Source of the DNA: Taiwanofungus camphoratus
Lineage: Eukaryota; Basidiomycota; Agaricomycetes; Polyporales; Taiwanofungaceae
Length of the DNA: 64,000 nt
Direction of reading: 5' to 3'
NCBI GenBank assembly: GCA_003999685.1
Contig: CP021227.1
Span: forward strand, 62,001 to 126,000
Made by a program: the position numbers and the translations under genes. This document shows, piece by piece, positions 1 through 12,000 of the stretch (its first letter is position 1; every line of letters starts with the position of its first letter). Under the pieces are notes generated by a model. The model was not told the DNA's origin. It saw only the letters and a list, made by a program, of their open reading frames with translations, and did not search any database.

Positions 1-1878
1 TGTATGAGGTGAGCAGCGATATATGAAATACCAGATGAATTTTCCAGGTTCTCAGGAGTTGTAGCTTGTATATTAGTGGCCCCTTGACTTCTGTGATTTT
101 GAAGGGTTGAAGCCACTTTGGATCAAACTTCTGACTTATTATTCTCAGCTGAAGGTTTGTGGCCTCTAGCCAAACCATATTGTCTTTTTAGAAGGGTTTC
201 CAGTAAAAGGGGGTTCATTTCTCCATCAGCTTCTGGGCCAGCTCCTGTGCTGTAAGGGCCTCTCTGCAGAATTCAGAGATCTGGGTCAGACAGTTCTAGA
301 GCGTGGGGTACTTGTCAGAAGGTTGTGGAGAGCTGATTGCCTTCAGGTCATATCTCATGGTAAGCTTGAATGGTGATTCCTTTCTTCTGGCATGTGGCAC
401 CTGATTGTGTGCAAATTCAAACTCAGATATATGTTTGATCCAGGTGTGAGGGTCATTCGCACATAGAATTCTCCAGGCCACTTTCAGTTTCTGATTGACC
501 TGTTCTGTACTTTCATCTGATTAGAGATGATAGGTGGTGGACATTGCCACCTTGACTTCTGTCAGCTTACACCATTCTCAAAATGTGGCCACTGTGAACT
601 GTGACCCTCGGTCAAATATTATCCAGTCTGATAGACCATATCATCTATATATGTTGAGGTGTAGGGTCTCTGCTGTCCCTACTGCATCTATGTTTTTGGT
701 GCAGGATACGAGCACAATGCTCTTGATAAGTTCTCTATTGACCACTACCATGAGCAAGTTAAAGCTCTGTGACTTTGGCAGATCAGTGATGAAGTCTACT
801 AATATGTGAGAGAATGGTCTCAAATTTGATTTTGTAAAGATGGCCATCAGGGGTGGTTTTGTGGGGTGTGTATTGATCTTGCTCCTCTGGCATTTGACAC
901 ATCCCTTGATGTATTTCTCGATGAATGTTGACATTCCATGCCAGAACCAGTCTCTCTGAGCAAAAGCCATTGTGCCTTGTGCCCTTGGATGTGCCATGGC
1001 TGGTGTGTCATAGCAGAGTTGAATGACTTCTCGGTGCAGATCATTATCAAGAGGTATATAAACTCGATTTTTGTATAAAATCAGTCCCTCCTGAATGTCC
1101 CAGTCTGCCAGTTTTGTGTGTGCAAAGCCTGTGCCCTTGAATGGTGGTACCTTTCCTCATTTTAAGGTGTCAATTATCTCAATGACCATCCTGTCATGAC
1201 TATGACATTCACATATCTTTTCGATCATTGTGGTGTTGGTGGCATTAACAAAGAGGTCTGATGGTAGCAGGACAATGCCTTCATTGTCGTGCTCTTCACC
1301 TGAATAGTCTGGTTATCTGGAGAGTACATTAGCCACTATGAGTCAGCTGTCTTTCTTATTTAGTAGCTTCAGGTCAAACTGTGACAAGAATAGCTGCCAT
1401 CGAGCCTGGCATCAGTTGAGTTGCTGTGTCTCTTGAAAATAAATAAGGTTTTTGTGGTCTGTGATTACTGTGACTGAACGTCCACTTTTCTCAAGGTGGT
1501 GGTGCTATTCTTCAAGTGCATAGACAATGGCCAGCAGCTCTCTGTCGTATACTTGATAGTTTCACTTGGCCTTTTTCAGACTCTTCAAGAGGAATGCTAT
1601 AGGGTGTAGCCACCCCTCCTCATCAAGTTGTTGTAGTACTGCACCAGTGGCTACCAGAGAGACATCTGCCTCAATGGTGAATGGTCTGGATGGATCAGGC
1701 ATGCAGAGGATTGGCATGCTCTGGAAACACCTCTTGAGCTCATCAAAGGCTTTCTGACAGGCTTTGGTCCAGTTCCACTTCACATGCTTCTTCTTGATCA
1801 CATTCAAAAGATGAGTGATGTGGGAGAAGTTGTAGATGAAGTGTCAGTAGTAGTTGGCAAGACCCATGAATTGTTCTA

Positions 1879-2090
1879 CAGTGACTCACAAAACCGTTGC
1901 AATGTTTGTCACTTTCTGACTGTTTGGTCTATATCTCAGTCACCAGATATGCGATAGCTTCAAATGTTGGACCATTAGAAAGCCCTACATCATGGCTTTC
2001 CAACGTGATATCTATCATAAAAAATGGACAAGTATATGAGAAGTTATCTATCATTCTTTTAGAAAGTTCATTGCAACAGTTTTGTTGCTA
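1879..2090. repeat. Left terminal inverted repeat of Tc1 copy A
   Basis: A 212-bp repeat matching the reverse complement of 3280-3490. The outer motif ACAAAACCGTTGCAATG (1888-1904) recurs near the inner end in inverted orientation, as CATTGCAACAGTTTTGT (2070-2086). Similarity between the two element ends stops just after this inner motif. Confidence 0.9.
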
Positions 2091-2239
2091 GCATAATATG
2101 AAATAGAAAATACAAATGATTAGTACTTAGTATATCCTTCTTTTGCCTTTATCACAGCCTCTATCCTTCTAGACATACTTTCTATCAAATTTTGACACAT
2201 AGAAGCATCAATTGTATCCCATTCCTTCTCCACACACTC

Positions 2240-3151
2240 TCAAAGCTCTAAAATCCCACTTGAAGGCTTTTTATACCCTGCAAGCCTTGTTTTCAAGTGT
2301 TGCCAAAGGTGCTCAATAGGATTGAGGTCAGGAGACTGAGCTGGCCATATCATGACATTAAAATCATGGTCCTGAAACCACCTTTTAGCCTTTTTGCTAG
2401 TGTGCTTGGGGTTGTTGTCTTGCTGAAAGATGACATCTTGAGGGGTTAGACCATAGTAATCAAGTGATCCTTGAAGTTCATCCTTCAAGATGCTGACATA
2501 AAGGTCTGCATCCATCCTCCCATCAATCTTGCATGCCAATCCAACTCCTTCCCAAGTCATACAGCCCCATGCCATGACACTCCCTCCACTAAACTTGACT
2601 GTTCCCTCCACCAGTCTGGCACTAAGACCCTCTTCTGACTTTTTCCATGCCCATTTCCTTCCATCTGACTCCAGACAATTGATTTTGGTCTCATCAGACC
2701 ATATAACCTTCTTCCAATCATCCACAGTCCAGTGCTGATGACTCACAGCAAAGTTCATCTTCTGATGACACTTTGATAGTAGTGGTCGTTTCTTCTTCAC
2801 CACAGCCTTCATACCTGTTTTTCTCAGAGAACAACAGATGGTCTGTGGGGATATGAGTGTGTTCTTAATATCCTGAAGTGTTTTAGACACTTGAACAGCA
2901 CTTTCAGCCTTTCCAGTGCTAATTAAGTGAATAGCATGATGAATATCAGTGAAGGAAAGCTTGGCTGGGCAGCCACCAGAGGACTTGAGAAGGGTAGAAT
3001 GAAGTCTAGAGCGTATCCTGGTGATAGTACTATAATGCACACCAGTAGAGCTGGATATTTGGTGAGCAGATTGACCTAAATCAAGCAGAAAAAGAATTTG
3101 ATTGATAATGTCTGTAGAGAGGGATTTTATGACAATGAAAGTGTGGTTCAA
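2240..3151 (-). pseudogene. Tc1-type transposase, copy A
   Basis: DDE transposase that cuts and pastes the surrounding element in the nucleus. The N-terminal part, about residues 1-110, looks like the paired-type helix-turn-helix DNA-binding region. The catalytic part shows WSDETKI (first Asp), FQQDNNPKHTS (second Asp) and SPDLNPIEHLW (Glu). The last two acidic residues are separated by 34 residues, so this is DD34E, the Tc1 signature. No ATG opens the frame. The first plausible start is TTG, and the in-frame codons upstream reach a TAA with no ATG. The frame ends at TGA (2240-2242), but the same frame continues a further 39 codons to TAA at 2120-2122. That extension contains LIESMSRRIEAVIKAKEGYT, the normal Tc1 C-terminus, so the TGA is an internal stop and the full length would be about 345 residues. 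Compared with copy C it lacks two codons before NFAVSHQHW. Confidence 0.9.
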
Positions 3152-3279
3152 TTTGATATTATTGCTTGTTTGTGCTATGTTGAACTTCTCTTAAGGTCAC
3201 ATGGCTTGCACAAAAAGATTCAAGCCCAGCAAGCATGATGTCCTGCCACTGTCTATCAATATTTGATCTGCAAAATGTC

Positions 3280-3490
3280 AGCAACAAAACCGTTGCAATA
3301 AATCTTCTGAAAGAATGATAGATAACTTCACATATACTTGTCTATTTTTTATGATAGATATCACATTGGAAAGCCATGATGCATCACTTGCTAATGGTCT
3401 AACATTTGAAGCTATCGCATATCTGATGACTGAGATATAGACCAAACAGTCAGAAAGTGACAAACATTGCAACGGTTTTGTGAGTCACTG
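3280..3490. repeat. Right terminal inverted repeat of Tc1 copy A
   Basis: Reverse-complement partner of 1879-2090. It starts with the inner motif (GCAACAAAACCGTTGCAAT from 3281) and ends with the outer motif and the GTGAGTCACTG terminus. Confidence 0.9.
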
Positions 3491-4037
3491 TACATCTTTA
3501 ATCTTGATAGGTATGAGCCAATCTGCTATTTCTGCCAGTTTGTTCTTATCCATGTGTATCTGTCCAAGTGAGATGGTCATTCTCAAGAAGTCAACCTCGA
3601 CAATGTCAAATGTGCATTTTTCTGGCTTTACAAATAGGTCCCATTCCTGCAGCTGCTGCCTAGTCTGTTCTCAGTGGACTTCTGTTTTGTCAAAGAAGAT
3701 GAGAATGTCATTCATGTAAATTGCAATCCACCCCTCAGTCAGCATGTTCTGGAATGCATCATTCACCATTCACTGGAATGTGGCTGGTGAGTTGCACATT
3801 CTGAAGAACATGACAGTGGGTTCTACAATCTTGTTCTGATTTTCATGTTTTACCATAAATGCTCTCTTCCATTGATCCCTTTCCCTGATCTAGACATTGT
3901 TGTATTCATTTTGAAGGTCCAGTTTGATGAACATGGAGGCTTTCTGGAGCCTGTTGATCAGCTCTTCTATGAGGGGCAGCAGATAGGCATCTTTGATTAT
4001 GCTGTTGCTCAGATATTGGTAGTCCTGGCATAGTCAT

Positions 4038-4848
4038 TGATAGACACTCAGCCCTTCTAGGCCCTGCAGAGTGCTCTCACTCAACCCTAGGACCTTAGTC
4101 AGATCTTCGACACCACTCAATGCATCTGATACAGCCTGAGAACCCACCATGAGACTCCCTGATAGCTTCGAGTTACACCACAGCCACTCAGCCAGTTCTG
4201 GTCCAATGTTCTGATGCACCGTTCTCTCTATGCACAAGATGCCACATGCACCACCACTCAAAGTCTTTACATGTGACCGGTCTCACCATTTTGATATCAC
4301 TTGATCTACTTCAACGTATCACTCGATACCTTCAATAATGCTATGGTCGTCAGTCTGCCTTAGTCTAGTTTCAGTATGTTTTCTTTGTCTCAGTGGCTCC
4401 AGTGACATCAGTATAGTAGCCACCCCCTCTACGAGCCACTTTGTAGTCTCTAGTATGCAAGTAGTTAGGGTGCCACTCTTACTACACCACTCTCGATGTG
4501 TTGTATATTGTAGCACAAGTAGTATAAACATGATGTACAATGTCTTAGAACAATAGACAAGTTTTCCCCTTTCTGCAGAGCTCAAGAAAAGCACCTCAGA
4601 TTCAGCTTTCCATTGTGTCTCTACTGTGTCTTTCCATCTTCGATTATGTTCAAAGAGTTGTATCTTTCTGCCTTCTACAGTTCTTGAAGGGTTGCATCTC
4701 ATCCATTTTTAACATCATATCGAAGGGTTGCATTTATCCATCTTTGACATTTGTTGAAGAGTTGTATATAGTATCATAGTCTGTTTTACAGCCTTCTAGC
4801 TTTTCTAGGTTGTACCCAGTTGGGGTTAGAGTGTTGTAGAGCATATCA
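4038..4848 (+). mobile_element. Solo LTR of Gypsy family G2
   Basis: Begins TGATAGACAC and ends GCATATCA, with TGATA/TATCA termini. It matches the G2 LTRs at 14993-15962 and 24759-25686, which lie in the other orientation relative to the window. Old G1 polymerase sequence is found on both sides. The flanking four bases no longer match well. Degraded, no coding capacity. Confidence 0.75.
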
Positions 4849-4880
4849 CTGTAATGTCCTGTCTTTCTTTTTGACAAAGG

Positions 4881-5359
4881 TGTTACCGGGGGGTTCACCC
4901 TGGTAATGCTGCAAGAGCTTAGCATGGTATGCAGCGAAGGATCAAGGAGGAATGGTGGTGATGACAAGTCACAATCCTCAGTAGTCTTCAACTACAAGCC
5001 CTATGTAGTCACAATAGTCTTTACAGGCTTCTTGCGAGTGCGAGAAAATGTGTAAAGAAAAGCATATATTGGTACTAAGTGCATAGTACACTTCAGAATG
5101 GATGAACAAAGAGAATACAACCTCCAGCAGAAGGTCCTCATTTATACTGCTACTGCTGACCCCCAACTATAGCTAAGCAGTCCCTCAGAGACAGCGTAAG
5201 GTGAGAAGAGTCAGCAGCCTGAAAGTACGTAACTACCATGGTATAAGCAGGGATGGTCAGCCCGTCAGTCAGTCTGGGTGAGGGTGCCGCACATCCATGG
5301 TGTGATGAACAAAGAAAAAGAAAAAATGATTAAGTCCCTAGTCCTACCTGTTGGTAACA
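4881..5359 (-). mobile_element. Solo LTR of Gypsy family G1
   Basis: A 479-bp LTR starting TGTTACCGGG and ending GGTAACA, the reverse orientation of the young G1 LTR. It is flanked by AAAGG (4876-4880) and TAAGG (5360-5364), a 5-bp target duplication with one difference. It lies inside the RT region of the old G1 copy, so the family inserted into its own older copy. Confidence 0.85.
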
Positions 5360-6393
5360 TAAGGCTGGTGACACCATAGGCAAGTTCAATTCCTGGAAAT
5401 AGCCCTTGGCCAGGGTTTCCTTCAGAAATTTGTCCATTGCTGCTTGCTCCTTTGCTGACAAAGGGATTACTGCCCATTTTTTAGGATTTTAACTCTCAAG
5501 GGTTGAACTTCAAAAAATGGTCAGAGGCCTCCTTCTCAAAAAGCCATTTGTAATCTCACAGATATTCTGGGATGAGGTCTTTTACAGATAGAGGTGGCTC
5601 CATTGGGATCACCAATTCAGTGAGCTCTTGAGTGTCTCATGCCACAAGCCAAGAGTTGAGAAAGTATGTCATCCAGTTGAGCCCCACCTGCTGGGGTTTG
5701 AGGGTTTACAGCAGTTTGTCTTCATTTGTGAGTGGCTGCTCCTTTTGTTGGAAGATCTTCAGGACACCTTCACCTTGTATGTATGCACACAGTATGTCTG
5801 AAAACTTATTGTTGTCCTTATGTATGGAGGTCTGGCACAGGGGGATTCTGTTTGTGATGACTTGGCTCATGATCCAGGCATAGTATCCTTGCCATTCTGT
5901 GAGTTGGGCTTGGTCAATTTTGAGTGTCCCCTTCATCCAGTCAATGCGAGGGTTGACTTGAGTGAGCCAGGGGTTTTTGAGGACAATATCAAGTGTTCTG
6001 ATATCAGAGACATAAAAATTGATTGGAATATTGTTTCCTTCTAGGTGTATGCTTTCTTTGACTCAGTGGGTAATTGGTCCTCCCTTGTTTGTAGAGCCAT
6101 CAATGGTGGTTGAGGTCACCATCCTGGAGAGTGGTCAAGTGAGAAGTCTCTATTTCTTTACAAAGTCAGGGTGTATCAGATTTGCATCAGCCCCACTATC
6201 CAGCAAGGGGCATGCTGCGACGCTTTCTCTCCTACTATGATGTAACCTGGTAAATAGAGTGTATTATGCTTGTGCATTCCAGTAATTACATTTCGTACAG
6301 AGAGTTTAGATGACTCATGCATTGAGTCAGGTCACCTTACAAAAAATCCACAAAGTTATAATGTTGAGAGAAGTGGGGGAATCTGACCCCTTT

Positions 6394-6895
6394 TGTTACC
6401 GTCGGGTAGGACTAGAGACGTGTTCGTTTTTTCTTTCCCTCTGTTTGTCACACCATGGACGCGCGGCATCCCTTCCACACCTTACTTACCCAGATTGACT
6501 GACGGGCCGACCGTCCCCGCTTACGCCATGGTAGTTATGTACTTACGGGCCGCTGACTCCTCTCACCTTATGCGGTCTCTGGGGGGCTGCTAGTATACCT
6601 GGGGGTTGGCGGTGGCAGTATAAAGGGGGGGGTCCCACTGTTGGAGGTTCCCCTAGTCGTATTCTCTTTGTTCATCCTTTCTAAAGTGTACTACGCATTA
6701 GTACCAATACACGATAGTCTTCACACATCTTCTCGCACCTCAAGAAGCCCGTAAAGACTATCGCGACTACATAGGGCTTGTAGTTGAAGACTAACGAGGA
6801 TCGTGACTCGTCGTCACCGTCGCTCCTCTCCAACCCTTCGCTGCACACCGCCCCCAGGCTTCTGCAGCATTACCAGGGTGAACCCCCCGGTAACA
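6394..6895 (+). repeat. 5' LTR of young G1 element
   Basis: 502 bp, TGTTACCGTCGG to CCGGTAACA. A TATAAA box lies at 6619-6624. The likely RNA start is 36 nt downstream at 6655, because the 11 bases from there are exactly complementary to the primer site after the LTR. Confidence 0.95.
6619..6665 (+). promoter_or_regulatory. G1 LTR TATA box and inferred transcription start
   Basis: TATAAA at 6619-6624 is followed 36 nt later by AGTCGTATTCT (6655-6665). The start is inferred, not seen: self-priming elements use the first bases of their own RNA, and this 11-mer pairs with 6898-6908. Confidence 0.6.
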
Positions 6896-6897
6896 CT

Positions 6898-6908
6898 AGA
6901 ATACGACT
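6898..6908 (+). other. Self-priming primer binding site of G1
   Basis: AGAATACGACT, two bases past the LTR end, is the exact reverse complement of AGTCGTATTCT in the LTR at 6655-6665. No tRNA-like TGG site is visible here. In the Tf1/sushi group an 11-nt 5' RNA end folds back to prime reverse transcription, and this layout matches. Confidence 0.75.
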
Positions 6909-7790
6909 CCACAAACCCGAACCCGTCCAGGTTCGAGAGGTCACAAGAAGACAGTGCCTAAAAGACCCGTATCGGTCTCGAAGAAGGCGAGGTCAGCGTA
7001 CTCATAGGATTAGTACTGATCACCACGGATTATCAACGACCTTTTGATATCAACTACGAACAAGAAGAAGAGCTGGATCACGCAGCGTTTGACCCTACTC
7101 TCCCGACTTTAGAAGAGGTCCTGGATCGAGCCGAGCGCAACCTCAGAGCCATTCTCCACGCTGATAGTTCCACCAGTTTCCTCCCAGCTGAACAGAGGGA
7201 GCTGATTCTTTACACCCGCTCCTGCATCTCCAGAGCCAGCGACGCTTGGCAAGCTGTATTAGAAAATCACGACAGGCTGGCAAGTAGGGGAGGGAGCCGA
7301 CCTCTACCTCCCACTCCCTCTGAAGATTTTGACGAAGTCCTTGACCACCGTATCCTCACTACTCAGAAGGTGCTCTCAAACCCACGTTTCTCATTTCAGT
7401 TGGCCGTTCCCATAATCGTGAACCTATATCAAAGGCTACTGAGCGCCCGAGATTTCTATCGCCGGTGGCAAGCTGGATCCATCCTCCAAAACGAGGCGGA
7501 GGTCGACCCTGACGTGCGCCGGGAAGGCTCATCGTTATCAAGCGGAGAACAATCGGGACGTACACCGACATTACACGAAGACTTTTAACTGGAGGGTCTG
7601 CTCAACGCAACCGTGCCCTCACCGCTACGACTCTGCACTCTACAGGGGAAGTGATTTCGAACCCTGTACTCCAACCAATCGTGCCCTCATCCAGGCCCGC
7701 TGGACAACCTTTGACGAAACCGACCCCCCCTCTGATGAAGGCTCCAGCTCAGAACTGACCGATCCTGACATTGAACGGACAGAACGACAA

Positions 7791-9038
7791 ATGGAGACTG
7801 AAGGGACAGGAAAAACATCCCCTTCCACCCCGGAAACGCCCCGTGGCTTGAGCTCTTTCCGATCAGGAATAGGGGAATTAGGGCCACCGCCTGACGATGG
7901 GCTGGGGGAAGAAGGCCCCCTCGAGGGAGGGCCACCTTATGATGAGAGCGAAGGACCCCCAGAAGGACCACCTGGTGGAGGAGGACCACCTGGTGGAGGA
8001 GGACCACCTGGTGGAGGAGGACCACCTGGCGGAGGAGGACCACCTGGCGGAGGAGTGCCCGGTGGAGGAGGACTACCCAGTAGAGGAGGACCCCCCAGGG
8101 GAGGACCTCCTGGAGGGGGGCAGCCTTCCGGAGGAACGCCCCTCCCACAGGGAGCTGCATGGGTACCAGACCGAAAAGAGCCAGAGATTACTAAGTTCTC
8201 TGGAAAACGAGAAGATGCCCGACATTTCCTCATCCAATTTGCCCGAAGATTCGACACCGAGCGATGGGCCTCTGCTTCCGAACGAGAAAAGGTCGGCAAT
8301 TTCCTTGGCCACCTCGAAGGCCATGCTGGTGCTTGGGCCGATACTCTTACCGAAAAGGCACTCGAACCCCACCCCCTCATCCGAGGAGTGAGCCGGGGGT
8401 ATGGCACTTTCAGGAATGTCGCGCTCGAGTTCATCAAAAGGTTCGGGGTAATAGAGGAGAAGGTCTCTGCAGCCATCGAACTACGGAACTTGGTCTACAC
8501 CTACAACAAACCCATTGCCAATTTCAACGAGGAGTTCGACCGACTGGCCCGCAGGGCAGAAATCACCGAAGAAAGTGCCCTTATGGCCTGGTACCGAGAA
8601 AAACTACCCAGCACCATGCGAGTCCGAATCATAGAACGAGATGTAGCCCCCACAACCCTAGAAGGATGGAAGGAAGCTGCTGCCCAACGGGACCGGGCCT
8701 ATCGAAACAACAAGGCCATCGATGCCGCTCAAAGAACTTCGAGAACCCCTCCACGAGTCACAGCAAGGGCATTTGACAGTGGGAAGCCAGACCATCAGCG
8801 CTTGCAAGACCGAAGGACGGGCTCCTGCTACAAATGCCACAATAAGGGGCACCTGGCCAAAGACTGCCCAGAACGAACCTCAGGTCGGGGAACAGGACCC
8901 CCGAACCGAAGGGCCAACATGAAAGACGAAAACGAGGCGGATGATGAAGCCTCTGAACAGGAGGAGCAGGGGCAAGAAACGAAAGGAGTCAGATTCCCCC
9001 ACTTCTCTCAGCACCACGACTTCGTGGATTTTCTGTAA
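7791..9038 (+). CDS. G1 gag polyprotein
   Basis: A 415-residue gag of the young Gypsy element, which would form the particle shell and bind element RNA. Residues about 50-125 are a Gly-Pro-rich tract built on GGGGPP repeats. A retrotransposon gag core follows (about 140-300), and then a CCHC zinc knuckle, CYKCHNKGHLAKDC (CX2CX4HX4C), with an acidic tail after it. It is followed by pol after an 11-bp gap. The leader from about 7060 to 7790 also has codon-like composition, so gag may begin further upstream. The chosen ATG is the first in this open stretch. Confidence 0.85.
   Translation: METEGTGKTSPSTPETPRGLSSFRSGIGELGPPPDDGLGEEGPLEGGPPYDESEGPPEGPPGGGGPPGGGGPPGGGGPPGGGGPPGGGVPGGGGLPSRGGPPRGGPPGGGQPSGGTPLPQGAAWVPDRKEPEITKFSGKREDARHFLIQFARRFDTERWASASEREKVGNFLGHLEGHAGAWADTLTEKALEPHPLIRGVSRGYGTFRNVALEFIKRFGVIEEKVSAAIELRNLVYTYNKPIANFNEEFDRLARRAEITEESALMAWYREKLPSTMRVRIIERDVAPTTLEGWKEAAAQRDRAYRNNKAIDAAQRTSRTPPRVTARAFDSGKPDHQRLQDRRTGSCYKCHNKGHLAKDCPERTSGRGTGPPNRRANMKDENEADDEASEQEEQGQETKGVRFPHFSQHHDFVDFL
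7973..8062 (+). repeat. 18-bp tandem repeat in G1 gag
   Basis: Five near-perfect copies of an 18-bp unit encoding Gly-Gly-Gly-Gly-Pro-Pro, fading into imperfect copies to about 8130. The unit carries complementary GG(T/C)GG and CCACC parts, so single strands can pair with themselves. Confidence 0.9.
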
Positions 9039-9049
9039 GGCGACCCGAC

Positions 9050-12000
9050 GTGACGCACGAGTCGCCTAAACTCTCTGTACGAAATGTAATTACCGGAACG
9101 CGCAAGCGCAATACACTTTATCTACCAGGTTACATCGTAGTAGGAGAGAAAGCCGTCGCCGCATGCCCCTTATTGGATAGTGGGGCTGACGCCAACCTAA
9201 TTCACCCCGACTTTGTAAGGAAGTGGGGACTCCCCACTCAACCGCTTCCCAGGACAGTAACCTCAACCACCATTGATGGCTCTACAAACAAAGGGGGACC
9301 GATTACCCACAGAGTCGAAGGGAGTATACGATTAGAGGGGAACGACATCCCAACCAACTTTTACATCTCAAACATTGGAACGCTCGATGTAGTACTCGGC
9401 AACCCCTGGCTCGCACAAGTCAACCCACGCATCGACTGGGTAGAAGGGACGCTCGAGATTGACCAAGCTCGACTCACAGAATGGCAAGGATACTATGCCT
9501 GGGTCATGAGCCAACCCACGACAGACGGAATTCCCCTGTGTCGAGCTTCCATTCATGAAGACAATGAGGAGCTTTCGGACATAGTGTGTGCTTACACACA
9601 AGGAGAAGGGGTTCTGGGGGTTTTCCAACAGGAAGAGCAGCCGCTCACCCGTGAAGACGGGCTACTGCAGGCTCTAAAACCCCCACAAGTAGGGCTCAAT
9701 CGACTAACACACTTCTCTGACTCCCCTTGTATGGTATGGAATGCCCCAGAGCCCACGGAATTGGTGATCCCCAAGGACCCACCCCCATCCGTAGAAGACC
9801 TCGTCCCAGAATACCTGTGGGACTATAAACAATTGTTTGAAAAGGAGGCCACCAACCGGTTCCCAGAATCCAAGCCCTGGGACCATGCCATTGAATTAAG
9901 GCCAGACTTTGTCCCCAGGAAATGTGCCGTAATTCCTTTGTCTCCAAATGAACAGGCGGCGATGGACAAATTTCTGGAAGAGAACCTGGCCAAGGGCTAT
10001 CTCTGGGAATCGAACTCACCAATGGCGTCACCAGCCTTTTTTGTCAAAAAAAAGGATGGTACCTTGCGCCCGTGCCAGGACTACCGGTACCTGAACAAGG
10101 GCACAATCAAAGATGCCTACCCCTTACCCCTCATAGGAGAGCTAATTGACAGGCTCCAAAGGGCCACCGTGTTCACTAAATTAGACCTCCGAAACGGGTA
10201 CAACAACGTCCGGATCAGAGAGGGCGACCAATGGAAAGGAGCGTTTATGGTCAAACATGGGAATCAGGACAAGATCGTCAAACCCACTGTCATGTTCTTT
10301 GGGATGTGCAACTCGCCGGCCACATTTCAGCGAATGATGAATGACGCATTCCAGGACATGCTGGCCGAGGGGTGAATCGCAATCTATATGGACGATATCC
10401 TCATTTTCTCTGACAATATGGAAGCCCACCGAGAACGAACCAGACGTGTCCTACAACGGCTGCAGGAATGGGATCTATTTGTAAAGCCAGAGAAATGCGC
10501 GTTCGATGTCGTCGAAGTCAACTTCTTGGGAATGACCATCTCACCTGGACGGGTGCACATGGACAAGGACAAACTGGCAGGAATCGCAGATTGGCCCATT
10601 CCTACTAGGGTCAAGGATGTAGAACGATTCATGGGTCTCGCCAACTACTACCGACGCTTCATCCACAACTTCTCCCACATCGCTCACCCCTTGAATGTCA
10701 TCAAGAAGAAGCGCGTGGAGTGGAACTGGACCAAAGCCTGCCAGGAGGCCTTTGATGAGCTCAAACGGTGTTTCCAGAGCATGCCTATCCTCCGCATGCC
10801 CGACCCGTCCAAACCATTCACCATTGAGGCCGACGCCTCTCTGGTGGCCACTGGTGCAGTGCTTCAACAACTTGATGAGGAAGGGCAGCTACACCCTATA
10901 GCTTTCCTCTCGAAGAGCCTGAAAGAAGCGGAGCGGAATTATCAAGTATATGACAGAGAGCTGCTGGCCATTGTCCGAGCACTTGAGGAATGGCGCCACC
11001 ACCTTGAGGGAAGTGGACACCCGGTCACGGTGATCACCGACCACAAGAACCTCACCTATTTCCGAGAAGCACAACGACTCAACCGTCGCCAGGCCCGATG
11101 GCAGTTATTCCTGTCACAATTTGACCTGCAACTATTAAACAAAAAAGGCAGTCGACTCATAGTTGCCGATGCACTCTCCCGGCGACCTGACCACCCAGGA
11201 GGGAAACATGACAACAAAGATGTCATCCTGCTACCAACAGACCTCTTTGTCAACGCCACCAACACTGCAATCATCGAAAAGATACGTGAATGTCGTACCC
11301 ATGACAGGATGGTCATCGAGACGATTGACGCTTTAAAACGGGGGAAGGTACCACCATTCAAGGGCACAGGCTTTGCGCACACAAAGCTGGGAGACTGGGA
11401 CATTCAGGAGGGACTAATTTTATACAGAAACAGAGTTTACGTACCCCCTGATGATGATCTGCGCCGAGAAGTCATTCAACTCTGTCACGACACACCAGCA
11501 ATGGCGCACCCAGGGGCACAGGGTACAATGGCCATCGCCCGAAGGGACTGGTTCTGGCATGGAATGTCTTCATTCATCGAGAAATATGTTGAGGGGTGCG
11601 CCAAATGCCAGGAGAGCAAGATCAACACACACTCCACGAAACCCCCCCTGATGGCCATCCCCACAGAACCGAACTCAAGGCCATTCTCTCACATATCGGT
11701 AGACTTCATCACTGATCTACCAGAGTCACAGGGCTTCAATGCGCTCATGGTAGTAGTTGACAGAGAACTCACCAAGGGCATTGTGCTCATACCCTGCACC
11801 AAGAACATAGATGCGGTAGGGACGGCAGAGGTCCTACACCTCAATGTATACAGGCGATATGGCCTACCTGACCGGATGATATCCGACCGAGGGCCACAGT
11901 TCGCAGCGGCCGCATTTCGAGAATGGTGTAAGCTGACAGGAGTCAAGGCGGCAATGTCCACCGCCTACCACCCCCAATCAGATGGGAGTACAGAACGGGT

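Larger units (their letters stand above)
1879..3490 (-). mobile_element. Tc1/mariner DNA transposon, copy A
   Basis: The element is 1612 bp long, begins CAGTGACTCAC and ends GTGAGTCACTG, and is flanked by TA on both sides (1877-1878 and 3491-3492), the target duplication of the Tc1/mariner superfamily. The flanking old Gypsy sequence reads on continuously across the insertion. Terminal inverted repeats are about 211 bp (1879-2090 and 3280-3490), long for a Tc1 element. One transposase gene lies on the minus strand. It is about 99 percent like copy C by eye, so it moved recently compared with its host element. Confidence 0.95.

Noticed and set aside
2529-2738. A 69-residue frame antisense to the Tc1 transposase, present in all three copies
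   Set aside because: It is repeated only because the transposase DNA is repeated. No start context or domain of its own.
1888-3483. CRISPR-like array suggested by repeated ACAAAACCGTTGCAA motifs
   Set aside because: The motifs are the paired ends of Tc1 terminal repeats, not regularly spaced repeats. The genome is eukaryotic.
7687-8476. Long open frames on the minus strand across the G1 gag repeat
   Set aside because: They mirror the GC-rich Gly-Pro repeat of gag, show no domain and contain only proline- and valine-rich low complexity.
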